In this document: positions 11,443 to 23,794 of the stretch, piece after piece
How the letters are laid out: each line of letters begins with the position of its first letter
How positions within the stretch are numbered: position 1 is the stretch's first letter
Assembly: GCA_950106755.1 (NCBI GenBank)
Contig: OX467086.1
Location: 10,682,001-10,746,000 of the forward strand
DNA: 64,000 nt
Reading direction: 5' to 3'
Source: Climacium dendroides
Lineage: Eukaryota > Streptophyta > Bryopsida > Hypnales > Climaciaceae
Program-made: the position numbers and the translations under genes
Notes under the pieces: generated by a model
The model's database searches: none
What the model saw: only the letters and a program-made list of their open reading frames with translations
Told to the model about the DNA's origin: nothing

Positions 11443-12099
11443 AAAAACAATTGCTACGATTTTACAATTTTGAGCAATAATTTATTTACATTTTTTTAGA
11501 TTGCCCAAATTTTTAAGGGGCTCCCTGGAAAAAATCTTCAAAAAAAATGTGAACTTACAAAAATGTGACTATAGAATATGACTGCATGTTGTCATATATG
11601 CAAAAATATGATTGACAAATATGACTGGTGTTCTGTAATATGTTCCCTACAATTCCCTAAAAAGTATTTTGCCGTTCCCGTACATGTATACTAGACATCC
11701 ATGAAGTACAAAGGCAAAATATGACTGGCAGTTACATTTGCAGTTATGATTTTTCCCAACGTTGTGGGATCCAAAAATATGACTGTGAGCAATTGCCAAT
11801 CATCCTTAGTCATATTTTTGCAGTCATAAAACACTTAAATCCTAGTAGTGTAATTTGGGTTTATCTATCACTTTAACTCAATACTTTCACTAAATTTTTT
11901 TTATCTTTAGTCAATAATATAGAATATTTTTGTCATAGTTGATTTCTAATGACTTTACTTGGATATTGGTTACTTATTTATAAGTGATGTGAGCATATAC
12001 TCTATCCATATAAATGTTATAGAGTATTTGTTAACTAATGTGTTTTAGTAATATTAATCTTACTTCTAATGTATAATTGATAATCAAGTTTGATTATAT

Positions 12100-12519
12100 T
12101 TTCAAATAAAAAAAGGTCTTTACCTTCTAAAGCCCAAAGCCATTTTTTAATCAAAAAACACTAGAAAAACTACCATTCTATTGCAAAGAGTAAACAATTG
12201 TTTTAAAATTGAATCTTTTGCATAATAAACTATAAGAAATTGTACTAGACTAGCATGAAAATGTGTAGAAGACAATTCAAAAACTTTGACCATATAGATT
12301 GCAAGATATTTGCATTTAAAATAAAGAAAATATATTTTTTCCCCTTGTATGTTTAGATTATAAGACTTTGAATCTTCTTAACATCTTCAACATAAAAAAT
12401 TACAAAATCAAAGTTTATAGTACAATGATTGCCTACAAAAGAAGAAGCTCTATAACTTTTACATCATTCACCCAAATTGAATGAATAGAAACTCCCCATG
12501 TAGAAAAAAACATAAACTA

Positions 12520-12596
<77 letters not shown>

Positions 12597-13400
12597 TATA
12601 TACACACACATATATTTGTGTGTGTGTTTTTTGCCAATCAATAGGAATCATATTCCTAAAAAGTTATAACCTTTAAAGTTTCAAAGTCCCCTTGGAGGGC
12701 TCTAAAGATTTCAGGAACCTAGTACAACAAAGTTTTTTATCATGTTTTTTTTCAAAAAAATTTGAGGATATATTATATTACACAAGGTTCACTAAAATGT
12801 AATTTCCGCAAAATTTTGACTCAAGGTATAGAAGATAAACTGTTTTTTTTGCTAAAAGCAATTTGAAGGGCAACAAGGGCATCTTGGAAATTCTTGAGTT
12901 TTGTGGGGGTTGCGATTGAAGTTTGAGTCTAGGTCAAGGTGGGTAGTGGGTAAAGGAAGGGAAGCCCTGTCCCTATGCCAACTAACAATCAAAACCTTAG
13001 GGCCAACAATCAATATGGTAGTCTGATGAAAAAACAATCAGTTAAGTGTAGTCCCACTTTTTTTGTAGGTTTTTGTGGACAAAAATATTTTTAGATCATT
13101 TTTCAAAGAAAGAGAAATAGATGTTGAACTTAACACAACTTGTTAAGTGTTTTCAAAATATTTTGAATTAGTAATAAATTTTGAAAGATTTGGGCACATG
13201 CACCTATTTGTAACCATAGTTCTCCCAAAATCTATCCATCTGCAACTTGTAAAGAGATGTGAGGAAATCAAAGACAATGATTGGCTCTTGCAATAAATCA
13301 ATAATTTTTTTATTGGATTCATTCAATGGCTAAAGTGGTTCATTTAAGGATCATCTCATCTCTATTCTCTAGCTAATAATATTGATTTGAAAGAGATGGA
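12100..13400. repeat. compound repeat R2(-)+R3, copy A
   Basis: The first part (about 12,130-12,480) is an inverted R2 copy. The second part (about 12,840-13,400, here called R3) aligns with 52,600-52,985: both contain GTTT(T)CTGTGGACAAAA-type sequence, GGCACCTATTTGT-like and CTTGCAA(A)GAGATGTG-like blocks, and end TTTGAAAGAGATGG. The two parts occur in the same order at 51,700-52,985, so this is one ~1.3-kb unit. No protein is encoded. A decayed LTR or a large non-autonomous element fits. Confidence 0.7.
12522..12628. repeat. (TA)n(CA)n(TG)n compound microsatellite
   Basis: A long TA run passes into CA repeats and then, after ATATATTT, into TG repeats. The CA and TG blocks are complementary and could pair. 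It lies inside repeat R2+R3 copy A and has no counterpart in copy B at 51.7 kb, so it arose after the copies separated. Confidence 0.95.
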
Positions 13401-13429
13401 GAAACAAATGATTAGTAAAACAATGAAAA

Positions 13430-15541
13430 TGGTAGAAAATCTAAATGTTGGAATTTGGCTTTTCTCAAAGTTTTGACTAGCCTGGGTTGTTTGTCAGGTT
13501 CAAAAAAGTAAGAAAAGAGTCCATATTGACTTCAATCGGATATCGTATGTTCCTAGTCCATCGGTCAATTCATCACAAACTTTGTAAATTTATTAAAAGT
13601 CGTTGCCGCCACCCGCTAGGGTACTTATTGGTGTTGAAATGTCGTGAAATTTGGTTGAGCGCATATTTAGGCTAAAACGCACTATACTAATTTTTAGTGG
13701 GATTTTACCGCTACTTGGGTAATTTCTATGAATTTTCCAATGTCGATAAATGTGGTTGACTTCCCGTCATCTTCTATAATCCAAAAAATTATTAAACTTT
13801 TTGGGTAACTTTTGAGAAGTCCTCTAAAGCTAAGTGGAAGTTTAAATTTTTATCTTGTACTAGTAGTGGGAGGATTTAAATTCTAACATCTTGATTTAAT
13901 TCGTTTAGGGAGGAATCATTCCCATACTAGAAAATCTTGGCAAACTGACTTCATTGTTGTGTTCCTCGTATGTTTTTATGCTAGAACATCTCTCTCCATT
14001 AAAGGTGTTTAGAATGTCCATCTCGTTCAGTTGTATGATTTCCAAAAACATGGACTTTTACTTGCAAAGTTACACTTGTTTTTTTTGCAATTCGTGTGAA
14101 TTGGATAGTAACCTATACGTGGATTTCTTGTAGGGATTTCTAAGGCTTACTAATACTTTTGCAAACTTGTCTACCTACTTTTTTAGCCTGTGACTTGTTA
14201 CATGCACCTTGTCAATAAATCCAATAAAAGTCTAATTTTGGTGTTCCTACTACTTTAGTTGTCATGGCTCAAAACTATTTCATCCCTTTAATGGACATTC
14301 TAAACACCTAGTTAGGTACTAGGAATGGTAAATGGATGTGCTTAGAGCACTTTTGGAATTTTTGGTGATAATACATCGTATTTGTAGGGATTTCTACCAA
14401 ACATGATGTTAACACTCTTTTTAGGTCATTTTAACTCAAAAATATTAATAAAAACTAAACAAAAAAATCCAAGGCCTAGGTGACAAATATGGGGCTCACA
14501 AACCCCAATCTCTTGTTGTGAGAAGAGGGGGGATGAATCCCTAGTTCGTCACTCAGGATTTATGATTTGTTTATTTATGATTTGTATAGTTTTGAGTGTA
14601 GTTTATATACAAAAAAATCCCAAAAGAGTGAAAATAAAAATAGGTATGTCACATGTCAATATATCATTTGGTCCTAAATACCGCGTTTTTCCTTAATTAC
14701 AACCAAATCCTGCATATAAATAGGGTAGAATCCTACAAATTGTACATAATAAGCTTGTTAAATAGAAATTGCCCAAATCACCTAAACTTGCTATGCATGT
14801 GACACATATTGGCTAAATTGGTTTGAGAGAACTATGTGAAAATCCTATAGATAATTCCCAAAGAGAAGTTTCAATTTTTCTATTATATTAATGAAATAGT
14901 ATAAACTGCAATTTTTGATCTACAAATGAAAAAATTCAAGATAGACTAGTGAAGGGCATCTATAACCCAAGTATAGTGATTTAAGTTGAAGATCATGCCA
15001 CAAATCCAACGGTGCAATTGATTTTCTAAGATTCATTTTCATATAGAAGATTATTTTTCATTGAAATTTAAAAGAGATAGCGGGATTTGATTCTCTTTCT
15101 TCAAATGTGCAAAGTAAAAATATGAGATTGCATATTTTTAGTTGAATTCTATAAGTTATTCCATAAAAAACTTCAAAATTTTCTAATAGTCAGAAGATAT
15201 TCTTCCGAACGGTTAATCCACCAAAATTTACAATGGAAAATTTGTTGGAATTATCCTAGGTGCGGTAAAATCTCACTAAAAATTATCATAGCTTTTTTTA
15301 TGTTAATAACATGCTCCAACAAGTTTCAAGATATTCTGATAGCTAGAAACACCCGAACCAACAAAGTTCTTTAAAACCGGTGAAGTTGAAAAAAGTTCAT
15401 AGTGTTGATTGACGTTTTAAAAGCATATGAAATCGGAATGAGGTCAAAGTTAGATACTTTTCTACTTCTTTATACCTACTAAAGAGCTTTGACTAGTTTT
15501 TTTCATAGAAAAGTGAAATTCCAAAAGTTGGATTTTTACCC
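13430..15541. mobile_element. DNA element with ~300-bp inverted ends
   Basis: The left arm (about 13,430-13,760) matches the inverted right arm (about 15,210-15,541). Shared blocks include GACTAG followed by AGAAAAG-type and AAATTCCAA sequence near the outer edges. At the inner edges AATTTTTAGTGGGATTTTACCGC (13,697-13,719) pairs with GCGGTAAAATCTCACTAAAAATT (15,263-15,285). Inside, AGGTGTTTAGAATGTCCAT at 14,003-14,021 is inverted at 14,292-14,310. Very long inverted ends suggest a Mutator-like or foldback element. No transposase frame and no clear target duplication are seen, so the superfamily is unproven. Confidence 0.6.
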
Positions 15542-15863
15542 CTTTTGGTTTTTAAGTTGGTGCTAGGATTCTTCACGTTTTTGTTGTCAAATAAAGGGGC
15601 ATGAAATTTGTTAGACTAAAAATGGACTTCTAAAGCCAATGATGCAATTTGCTTTTGATTTGGAGTTAATCTTCAAAAGTTAAAGTTTACTAATCCTAGA
15701 ACAACCCCTCACTGAGTTTGGTGTTATTGTACTAACTTGTTTGTGTATGTTATTGAACTAACAAGTAGTTGTACTAATTTCCTTGCTCTAATGTAATTAT
15801 GTATTGTTTTTTTTACAAGTTAACCTTGTTGAAATTGCTTTGTATATTTGTGGTCTTGATTTA
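15542..15863. other. intergenic, nothing recognised
   Basis: AT-rich DNA without a convincing frame or repeat. Confidence 0.5.
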
Positions 15864-16010
15864 TATGGTGAAGCCTTGACTTATAGTATTTTGGTGTCCA
15901 TAGAAATTAGAGTGTTTTTCCAAAGATACAACAAAGCTTTTACTTATAGTATTTTGGTATAAATAGAAATTAAAATATTTTTCAAAGATATGGTGAAGCT
16001 TTGAACTAGT
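15864..16010. repeat. 62-bp tandem repeat, ~2.4 copies
   Basis: The unit contains GACTTATAGTATTTTGGT, ATAGAAATTA and TTTTTC(C)AAAGATA and repeats with a 62-base period, the third copy being partial. It is moderately diverged. Just beyond, CCAAGTTTAGTTTCAAAAA occurs twice (about 16,077 and 16,112). Confidence 0.8.
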
Positions 16011-17229
16011 ATAGTCTTAGACAAAATTCCCAAGAAACAATGCATTTTGGTGGTGGTTGAAGTTTTCACTAGTCTACCAAGTTTAGTTTCAAAAATCTAA
16101 TTTTTGAAGTCCAAGTTTAGTTTCAAAAAGTTTCATGACCAAATATGATGCTATAGTATTTGCCCAAAATTAGATGTTTGAAAAGACAACCTTGTATCTC
16201 AAGGTCCCAAAAATATGATAGATTAGTATTGAGGGAAATTCCAAATTAGCAAAAGAGTCCGAGGGCCAGAATAAGGACTAGTTGAGAGGGCCGAACAAAG
16301 ACCAATTGAGAAGCCAAAATGGAGAGCATTCAAAGTAGAGGTTGGGCCAATCAAATTCTACCACATAGCTGCTGCCCTGTCATTGCTCTATCATCTAAGC
16401 TATAGGGGTGAGACCAATCAAATTCCGCCATGTGGCGTAGCCAAGCCAATTGACTACTTGAACGAGGCCAATTAGTTGCCTTGAAGCAAGGCCAATTGAA
16501 TTGTCTGAATTGGGGTGCGAGTTGGGCTTGCCAAATCCAAAAAAATTCTTTGCTAGACTACATTTTTTGGCACTCAAACTTGGGCCAAAAGACTAGAACT
16601 AGGAAAAAATTGTAATTGATTCAAAGACTTATATCTTAGAGTAGAATTGATAATAAACTAGCATAGAAGTAGAATAGAATGAAGAGTTAGAAATAGAATA
16701 GACAAATGCAAGAGTCTAAGACAAGGAATATGTATAACCAATTCTCCCTTAAACTAAGTTTCCAACACCAAGAGTCACAAATTAGAAGAAGAAAGAAAAT
16801 TAGAAGATAGACTTCATTTAGCCAAGCTTTTCATTGTCACAAACCAATCTTAGAAGAAAATAGAGGCTCAAAAAGAGACACTGAGACAAGCTAATAGATA
16901 GAACTTCTCTGCAATTGATGGAAAGAAGGGATAATTTAGAAGTTGAAGAGACATTTAGAAAGAAGAAGAAATAGTGTTTCTTCAACATCTAAACCATCCC
17001 TTCACCACAATAAATGTCTCTTAAAATATTTCTGGACAAGTTAAAAAGACATCCCTTGTAGTGCCTCACCTTTACTTACACCGACAAGATACAATTCTGT
17101 TCTTGAATACAAGTGCCTAAATTTTCGAGAATTTTTCCACAAAACAATGGTTTCAAGTAAAATTGTATTAGCACTATCACTATCTGGACCTTCTAAAGCA
17201 ACACAACACTTTCAAGATGTTTAGTTTTC
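16011..17229. other. intergenic, GGCCAAT-rich patch
   Basis: Between about 16,330 and 16,590 the motif GGCCAATTGA/GGCCAATCAA occurs repeatedly at irregular spacing. The remainder, up to the hAT pseudogene, shows no gene. The element ends of that hAT copy were not found here. Confidence 0.4.
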
Positions 17230-19266
17230 AAATGATTACTTACCTTAGACTTGATCAAATTTTGGATAGAAAATCCCCTTTCACATGCGGTAGTAGCAAC
17301 ACATTGAATTCTAGCAATTTCAGCAAGAATAAGTAGGTTAGTATACTCAAGTTGAAGTGAAGGGCTCCAAGAAATATGACTTCATAAGTCACCAAAACCC
17401 TTGTCCAACCATTCAATGGTTGCTTGAAGTTTAAAAGCAAAAAATTCCCTCTTTGTCATTGAGGGGTTAATTAGAGCTTCAATTTTCTTCCTATGAAGTT
17501 CTAAATCCTGCCTATAATGACCACACAATACATCCAACTCCGAAAAGCTCCAACTAGCTAAACCTACTTGCTTAGTAGGCATGCTAGAAGGATTCAAAAT
17601 TTTAAAAGCACCTATAATTCCATTATCTACAAAACAATTTTCTAAAGCAAGACAAACATTTTGAGAATAATTTTTTGAAAGGCAAGGATAGATTCTAAAT
17701 TTGCCCCTATCCTATCCCTAATCATTTCTACACCATGATACATAGAATTGTGAATTTCAGATTGCAATCTTCTCATATAATGTCCAGGTGGACCAAAATC
17801 AGGAAGAATATGATAATCAATACTCTCATTAAAGGTGGCAGCATTCAAATCAGTAGAATCATCCACAAACAACATTTAAATTTGTGCAATTTCAGTTTTA
17901 ATTAAAGACCCAATACAAGAGACATCAACAAATTTGTATTAAAAAATTTTACTAAGAAAAGACAAACTATGCAAAATATCAGTCAAAAAATGTAAAACAT
18001 AAATAATTTTAAAAATTGTAGATTATTGAACAAGATTGGGCTAGTACCATCATCTTTTGATGGTGGTGTGTTACGAAAATATACCACTATACTTTCCAAA
18101 CTATCACAAAGAGTTGAAATTGCTTGCCACCTAGACAACTACGAGATTTTATGAAATCTTTTAAGAGTCTTTTGAGAGTTAAATAGTTCTTTTTGTAAAG
18201 TTTGCAAATAGGACTTTATTTTTGTAGACTTCTTAAAATGTGAAGCCATTGAATTAATAAAGCTATTTATTTCATTAGACAACAAAGAACAACCATTTTC
18301 TTTAGCTGCCTCTAAAGAAGCCAAATTTGTTCTATGAGCAACATAATACCTAGCAATCAAATGACCATGTACCTTGTTTTTTTAGTTGTGTTGCAACTCT
18401 AGATTTGAATCCCACCATTATAGATGCCCATCTGATCCAAAGCCTAGAAATTTGTTGAAATCCAATCCCCAATCCTTCAAAGTAGATATTAAAGTATCAA
18501 CTTTGAAGGTAGCATCCTTTTTTCCACATCCACATTCTATCAAGCCTAAAAACACACAAACATACATTCCCCCTTCTATAAAAGTGGCAAAAACAACCAT
18601 ATGACTTGTGAGAGATATATTTGTTGATTCATCTATTATAATGCCAAAGTATTTAGAGTCTTTAACTCTATCAATTATTATTTTAAAAATCACACTTGAT
18701 ATTAAAAAAAATTAGGTCAAATCATGATTTTTCATCATGATACAACTTTTTAGAGTGATGCATGCATTTAAAGACACAAGTAGTTTATACAAACTAGGGA
18801 ATATACAAAAAGACAATGTCTCCTTACCAATGAAGTAAGCTGCCTTAAAAAGAGCAAGAATAACATCATCACATATTTTATTAAATTCTATGATGACCTT
18901 CTCTATAATTTTTTGACTAGATTGAATGGCCCAAGTTAACTTCTTATGTTCATCAGACCTTACATGATCTTGAAAAGTTGAGACTTTTATACTTACTAAG
19001 CTTTATTTTGCAAAAAAAGATTTTCCACCTTTTTTTCTACATGTCTTATAGAAAACCTTACCTAGTGAGGTGTCAAATTCAATCCAATCCAATTGTATAT
19101 ACCATACATCTTTCTCTAATTTTGATGCTAATTCAATAGAATTTAAAGTTTTATTGTTGTTAGATGAAGTAATAGATTGTGATGCTTCAACTACGGCCAA
19201 ATCATTTTCCTTTTGATTGGATAGCAACATATTTTTGATGGTCCTTTGATGCTTAGCTATGATCAA
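17230..19266 (-). pseudogene. hAT-superfamily transposase (ZNF862-like), broken
   Basis: Read on the minus strand, fragments follow the order of a plant hAT transposase. First comes a TTF-type zinc-finger region near 19,260-18,930 (FYKTCRKK, then DHVRSDEHKK). Next is the first catalytic Asp block (IIIDESTNISLTSHMVVFA) near 18,640, then GFGSDG near 18,435, VAHRTNLASLEAAK near 18,330-18,290, and a C-terminal dimerisation segment near 17,330-17,250 (ILAEIARIQCVATTACERG). In-frame stops (for example TAA near 19,002) and several frameshifts, one directly after the SDG motif, show it is dead. hAT transposases cut and paste DNA in the nucleus. Terminal repeats and 8-base duplications were not identified. 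Confidence 0.85.
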
Positions 19267-19399
19267 ATTATAAATTGTTTAAAAATCCTTTTAAAATGTT
19301 GAGCAAAGAAAAAAATTAAATCACAATGAAGAAACAAAACATATTAGATTTTAAAGACAAAGATTTAAATAACTATGCAAGTAAGAGTGAAGGAAAAGA

Positions 19400-19520
19400 G
19401 CATATCCTTGAAAATACACGAAAGTCACTCCACAACAAGTATGAAGGGAAGGAGAAAATCCCTTGAAACTCACAAAAGTTGCTCCACAACTAGTATAAAG
19501 GGAAGTAGAAAACCATTGAA
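19400..19520. repeat. 54-bp tandem repeat, ~2 copies
   Basis: Units containing GCTCCACAAC and AGTAT(G/A)AAGGGAAG repeat with a 54-base period just upstream of the hAT pseudogene. Function is unknown. Confidence 0.75.
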
Positions 19521-20048
19521 TCAAATCTCTAAATTCACCTTATGAGGTCACTACTCAGTCTCTCACTAGTGAACTTCCTGCAAAATTCACCAATGCACAT
19601 CTTAGTAAGCATTTACATTGTACAAGTTCTACTAAAAAATAAACTAACTTTCCATAATATAATGGAATCTATAATAGAGAAGCATAAAATCCATCAAAAA
19701 AAATCCATCAAGGATTTTGGATCAAGGTGAGTAGTTGTTGGTTGAGTGACTTTTCATAAGTTTGTACATATATTTTATCCTATAAGAATGGTAATCACTA
19801 TCCAAAATAATCACAACTTAGTGAGGGATACAGTGACAAGGCAAATTTCTTTACTAATTCTTTGATCATGCAAAATCGTCCCCCCTTACTGGAATGGACT
19901 TTCATTCATTTGGTTTCTAAAATGACAAGTTAAAAGATTGAAAAGCAAGATATATTAATTTCTAAGGAGATTGGAAGAATATTTTCATGACTCTTGATTA
20001 ATTACATTTCATACTCTCAACTGATCAAAATAAGTTAATGATTTGAAT

Positions 20049-20120
20049 AGCTTTGATCGAATTTACCTTTGTAGCTTTGATTGAACTTACCTTTGTAGCT
20101 TTGATCAAACTTACCTTTGT
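20049..20120. repeat. 24-bp tandem repeat, three copies
   Basis: The unit AGCTTTGAT(C/T)(G/A)AA(T/C)TTACCTTTGT is repeated three times, with near relatives around 20,430-20,460. No open frame uses it. Confidence 0.85.
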
Positions 20121-20639
20121 AGTGAGAGGATATTTTTGTAAGCAAGAACGTGAGTTGGGAGGCAGAGAGCAAGGAGTTTGAGATCAAGAGAGGTGAAAAC
20201 TACAAGCAAAAAAATTCTTGTGAGAACTTCAAAAGAAAATGTTCACCTCAAGAATACTGCAAACATGACATCTTTTATCCTAAACAACAAACCAAAAAAC
20301 TCACATGAAAACTACCAACACAATCTCAAAAGTTGTTGATTTCAAATTCTCATTATCACGAACAATACAGTGATTACATTTATGAATGAGAGATTTAATA
20401 GCAATGGCAAAGGAAACTTGATGATTGGAATAACTTTAAATGAGCTTACCTTTAAAGAACCTGAATGAAAAGATCTTCTTATAACTATTTTAATCTCCAA
20501 GAACTAGCGACTTTTCGATCAATAAGTCAACAACTAAATTGATGAACTTGTACTGATCAAGTGGATCAAAAACAACTTTGTCTTTGACATTTGCCTCTTT
20601 GTCTTCACAACAAATATGCATGAGTGAAGAGCAGGTGCG

Positions 20640-20716
20640 TGCATGCACTTCTTCGTCTTCACAATAGGAGCGGAAAGGCGGAAGAGTAAGAGCGGAGAGG
20701 CAAGAGAGCAAGAGCA
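20640..20716. repeat. GAGAGGCAAGAG minisatellite, left of CACTA copy 2
   Basis: GC-richer DNA with a repeated GAGCGGAGAGGCAAGAGAG-type motif abuts the CACTA end. The same motif continues on the far side of the element (24,250-24,345), so the transposon inserted into this minisatellite. Confidence 0.7.
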
Positions 20717-20749
20717 CACTACAACAAAAGCAGTGTTTTATGACTGCAA

Positions 20750-21640
20750 AATATGACTGCAGTGAGTCGTAAAATCAAAAAATATGACTCACGCAAAAAT
20801 CACTGTAGATGACTTGGAATATGACTGATTTTAGTAGTTTAAAAGCAATCGCTTCAAACATCAATCATATTGACAGTCATATGAATTGAAGGGTATAATT
20901 ACCCATATTTAGCTATAATATGCCAACGTGGTGTATACTTTGACTATCATAGGGGGTCTTGATTTTTTCTTGAGTTGCCTAGGCAAACAAAAAAATTCTA
21001 CGTGGAATATGACTATAGTAAGTCATATTTTTTGATGATATGGAATATGATTGCAGTGAGTCATATTTTTTGATGATATGGAATATGATTGCAGTGAATC
21101 ATATTTTTTGATAACATGGAATATGATTGCAGTGAATCATATTTTGCAGTAATGTGGAACATGACTACAGTAAATCATATTTTGCAGTGACATGGAATAT
21201 GATTGCAGTGAATCATATTTTGCAGTAATGTGGAACATGACTACAGTAAATCATATTTTGCAGTGACATGAAATATGACTACAAAGAGTCATATTTTTTG
21301 ATGACATGAAATATAATTGCAGTGAGTCATATTTTGCAGTGATGTGAAATATGACTCTTCTGAGTCATATTTTGTAGTGATGTAGAATATAACTGTAATG
21401 AGTCATATTTTTTTATGACATGAAATATGACTACGGTGAGTCGTATTTTTTGTTCATGTAGAATGTGACTGCGGTGAGTTATATTTTTGAATGACATGGA
21501 ATATAACTACAATGAGTCATAAGTTTGATTGATGAGGATTACGACTACAGTGAGTCATATTTTTTAGTAACATGAAATATAACTTTTCCTAGTCATATTT
21601 TTGAATGATGTGTAAAACGACTATGTGTAGTCATATATCA
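20750..21640. repeat. subterminal palindrome array, CACTA copy 2
   Basis: Roughly twenty units of 37-38 bases follow one another. Each has ATATGA(C/T)T, then a short spacer such as GCAGTG or ACAGTA, then A(G/A)TCATATTTT and a linker such as TTGATGATATGGA or GCAGTGATGTGGA. The two halves are inverted copies, so every unit is a small cruciform-capable palindrome. Two alternating linker types suggest the array grew partly in two-unit blocks. Confidence 0.88.
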
Positions 21641-22154
21641 ACATAATTTAATAGTTAAGTAAGAGAATTCATTTAATTAAAAATGAATACATATGATTTC
21701 TTAAATGGGCAAAAATTAATCACATTAGAAAGTCAAATACAAGAAAAAATGTGATTTTTTTCAATAACATTTATTAGTTACTAACACAAAATATATCACA
21801 ATGGCTCTTTATATATGTATATTTCTACATACTTGTAGAACCTATATTCCAACAAAAATATAAAGATGTTACCTCTTTTGTATTGCAAGTAGCCTTCAAT
21901 AACTTCATTTCAACCTCCAATGCCTACATGTATAAACAAAAAGGTTATTTTTCAATAAATGAACAATATAATTCAAACTTCAAAAATTTAAAGTACTACA
22001 AAATATGTAGACATGTTTAAGATAAAAAGAAGTTATAATCATTATATATTCAAAAAGTATAAATAACAAAAAAAAATAACAATAATGATAGAGGGACTAA
22101 AAAGCAAAAAGTAACAAAAGCTAAGTGACATTATGACTACAAAATATAATTGCA

Positions 22155-22520
22155 AAATATGACTAGGAGGAAGCAAAACTTAAGAAAGAAGAAGAAACAA
22201 AAGTTAAAAAGCAAGAAGAAGCAAAATTTAAGATGGAAGAAGAAACAAAATCTAAAATGGAAGAAGAAGCAAAAGTTATAAGGCAAGAAGAAGCAAAATT
22301 TAAGAAGGAAGGAGCAAAACTTAAGAAGGAAGAAAAAACAAAATCTAAGAAAAAAAAAGAAGTAAAACTTAAAAAGGAAGAAAAAACAAAATCTAAGAAG
22401 GAAAAAGAAACAAAACCTAAGAAGCAAAACTTAAGAAGCAAGAAGAAGGAAAACTTAAGAAGGAAAAAGAAAGAAAAGTTAAAAGGCAAGAAGAAACAAA
22501 ACCTAAGAAAGAAGACTAAG
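22155..22520 (+). repeat. purine-rich GAA/AAG tract inside CACTA copy 2
   Basis: An almost pure purine tract on the plus strand is built from AGAAGAAGCAAAA(C/T)TTAAGA-like units. It can be read as a Lys/Glu-rich frame of about 100 residues (22,233-22,556), but this follows from the repeat and has no initiation context or conserved domain. Copy 1 has an equivalent A-rich tract at the same position. A structural or packing role in the element is as likely as coding. Confidence 0.7.
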
Positions 22521-23794
22521 ACAAGACATCCCTTAACAGGGCTCCATCTTTTTTAAACCTCACTTTTTGGCCAAACAAGAATCACAACATATCTCTAGTA
22601 AAATGTAGAATAGTACAAAGTAATCTCAGGCAATCCCAATAGCATCATAAGTGTCAAAAAGTATCACTGTGGTACACCATGGTGTTGATATAGTCACATC
22701 TACATTGTAAACTCAAGTGTAATCCAAGTGAAATAGAATAATCCTTGTCCAAACACATAAGAGGATGGTAAGATATCCCATGTGCTAGAAAAAACTTTGC
22801 TCTATGTACTCCAAAAGTGGAAATTTTAGATCTGAAGGTTGAGCCTCACTTGTACCCGTCCCAATCACAAACACAAACCAATATGATGTTAGTGAGGATG
22901 CACTAGGTGTCTACAACTCAAGCCAATTGCTATCTATGTCACAAATCTGAAAAAAACAAAAAGGAGCCAAATGTGTCAAAACAATGAATAAAAATGTAAG
23001 CAAAATTCCAAAAACAATCCAAAATCACTCCAAAAACCTTTGCCATTCTCATGAGATGTAAGCACTAGAAGATGAAGAGTTGCCCACACAAACACTCTAA
23101 GTTGCCAAACTTCAATCGTCACAATGAGAGGCACAAACTATGGCAAGGAGGCCGCTTTTATACAAGCTCAATAGTTTGAATTTGGGAGGGAAAACACATG
23201 AAAGTGGTCATAAAGAAGTCCTATGACGTTTCCCATTAGGTAAATGAACTACATGTAGTGGTCATTGTAGCTTAGTGACATCTCACCCTTAGTGGGTGGG
23301 TGGGTGGTACACCTCACTAGTTAGGCTATTGTAAAATTAGGTTCCCAAAGTTTACCAATAAGGTGTAGTGGGATTAGCACATGTAACAACAAAAAATTAC
23401 TTGTGGTTACCAAAATTTTAAATTTTTGGTGCCTAAGTTTCCTATCTCATTGGATTTACAAACATACCATGTGGGACTCTCATACTATGAGAGCAAAAGT
23501 AGATAAATTTGAAAAATAACAAAACTAGGGCATCATAATGGTAAAAATTAATCAATAAATTGAGAATTTTTCGTGGCCCTTTAGAAATGTGAAATGGTCA
23601 AAGGGACTACTTTAGGTTAATTTGGCCTAAAATATTGAACTAAAAATAAATAGTTGAAAGGCTAAAGAAGAAGAAAAAAAAAAAACCCTAAGAGGCAACA
23701 AGAAACATAACTTAAGAAATAACAAAAAGAAACAAAAAGAAACAAAAAAGAAAGAAGAAGGGGCGAAAAGAGGAGTGGCTATAAAAAGTGGTGG

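Larger units (their letters stand above)
10394..11850. mobile_element. CACTA transposon, copy 1 (non-autonomous)
   Basis: The element runs from CACTACAAGAAAATG to CTAGTAGTG and is flanked by TAA on both sides (10,391-10,393 and 11,851-11,853), the 3-base duplication typical of CACTA elements. The first ~40 bases match the inverted right end, sharing GTGTTTTATGACTGCAAAA-type sequence. Next to the left end is an array of palindromic subterminal units (10,425-10,890). The middle is A-rich (AAC/GAA runs, 10,910-11,340). Paired telobox palindromes lie at 11,364-11,442. The 1,457-bp element has no transposase frame and depends on a partner elsewhere. Copy 2 is at 20,717-24,249. Confidence 0.9.

Noticed and set aside
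22137..22489. Phe-rich minus-strand frames opposite the purine tract
   Set aside because: They are the complement of a GAA/AAG repeat and encode only low-complexity Phe/Ser runs.
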